A stretch of DNA of 5,493 bases from an uncultured Eubacteriales bacterium (GTDB lineage Bacteria > Bacillota > Clostridia > Peptostreptococcales > Anaerovoracaceae): NCBI GenBank assembly GCA_902797345.1, contig CADBSL010000143.1, forward strand, positions 1-5,493, read 5' to 3'. Shown piece after piece: positions 5,434 through 5,493 of the stretch; within the stretch, counting starts at the first letter, position 1; the number at the start of each line of letters is the position of its first letter. The notes under the pieces were generated by a model. It worked only from the letters and a program-made list of their open reading frames with translations. It was not told the DNA's origin and searched no databases. The translations under genes and the position numbers were made by a program.

Positions 5434-5493
5434 CGGGGTGTAGCGCAGCTTGGTAGCGCAACTGGTTTGGGACCAGTGGGTCGCGGGTTCAAA
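5434..5493 (+). tRNA. tRNA-Pro(TGG), 3' end cut by the window edge
   Basis: The cloverleaf reads as acceptor CGGGGTG (5434-5440), TA, D arm GCGC-loop-GCGC (5443-5459), anticodon stem ACTGG/CCAGT (5461-5465 and 5473-5477) with loop TTTGGGA, variable GGGTC, T stem GCGGG (5483-5487) and the start of TTCAAA. The anticodon is TGG at 5468-5470, so it reads proline codons. The rest of the T arm and the acceptor 3' strand (~17 nt) lie outside the window. It is transcribed divergently from the epimerase operon; more tRNA genes may follow. Confidence 0.96.

Overview
The window looks like a piece of a Clostridia-type Firmicutes chromosome of intermediate GC. The best evidence is a single reading frame that fuses IspH to a four-domain ribosomal protein S1, an arrangement known mainly from Clostridia. 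Strong AGGAGG-type ribosome binding sites, sigma-A-like promoters with 17-bp spacers, and short GC-rich hairpins with T-tracts agree with this. I cannot name a genus. All four protein genes lie on the minus strand. A proline tRNA at the right edge is on the plus strand.

Layout from right to left. A partial tRNA-Pro(TGG) gene (5434-5493) is transcribed rightward from its own promoter. It shares an A-tract-rich divergent control region with a leftward operon of two genes: a class III PLP enzyme most like isoleucine 2-epimerase (3944-5272) and a YkvI-type membrane transporter (2746-3873). That operon ends at a strong intrinsic terminator (2662-2695). A second leftward unit starts from an extended -10 promoter near 2611-2619. 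It encodes an unrecognised 102-residue two-helix membrane protein (2265-2573), whose stop codon overlaps the start of the ispH-rpsA fusion (235-2265), and it ends at an intrinsic terminator (181-213). The left edge (1-140) has no gene. It holds a very strong leftward promoter (extended -10, perfect TTGACA, A/T-tract UP-like element) and the first ~70 nt of a transcript that leaves the window. The leader contains an element resembling those found ahead of rRNA genes in Firmicutes.

How the genes fit together. IspH makes the isoprenoid precursors IPP and DMAPP, while S1 is an RNA-binding translation protein, so the fusion ties lipid-precursor synthesis to the translation machinery. The most interesting detail is inside the fusion. 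An AT-rich patch at the end of the IspH part carries a well-spaced sigma-A-like promoter and a consensus Shine-Dalgarno ahead of an in-frame ATG exactly at the IspH/S1 boundary. This suggests S1 can also be made alone, in larger amounts than IspH. The other operon suggests uptake or export of an amino acid coupled to its racemisation or transamination. Its PLP enzyme has Glu where nearly all fold-type I enzymes have the Asp that contacts the cofactor nitrogen.

I saw no mobile elements, CRISPR arrays or phage genes. Most of the window is ordinary core genome; the points worth a second look are regulatory or at single residues.
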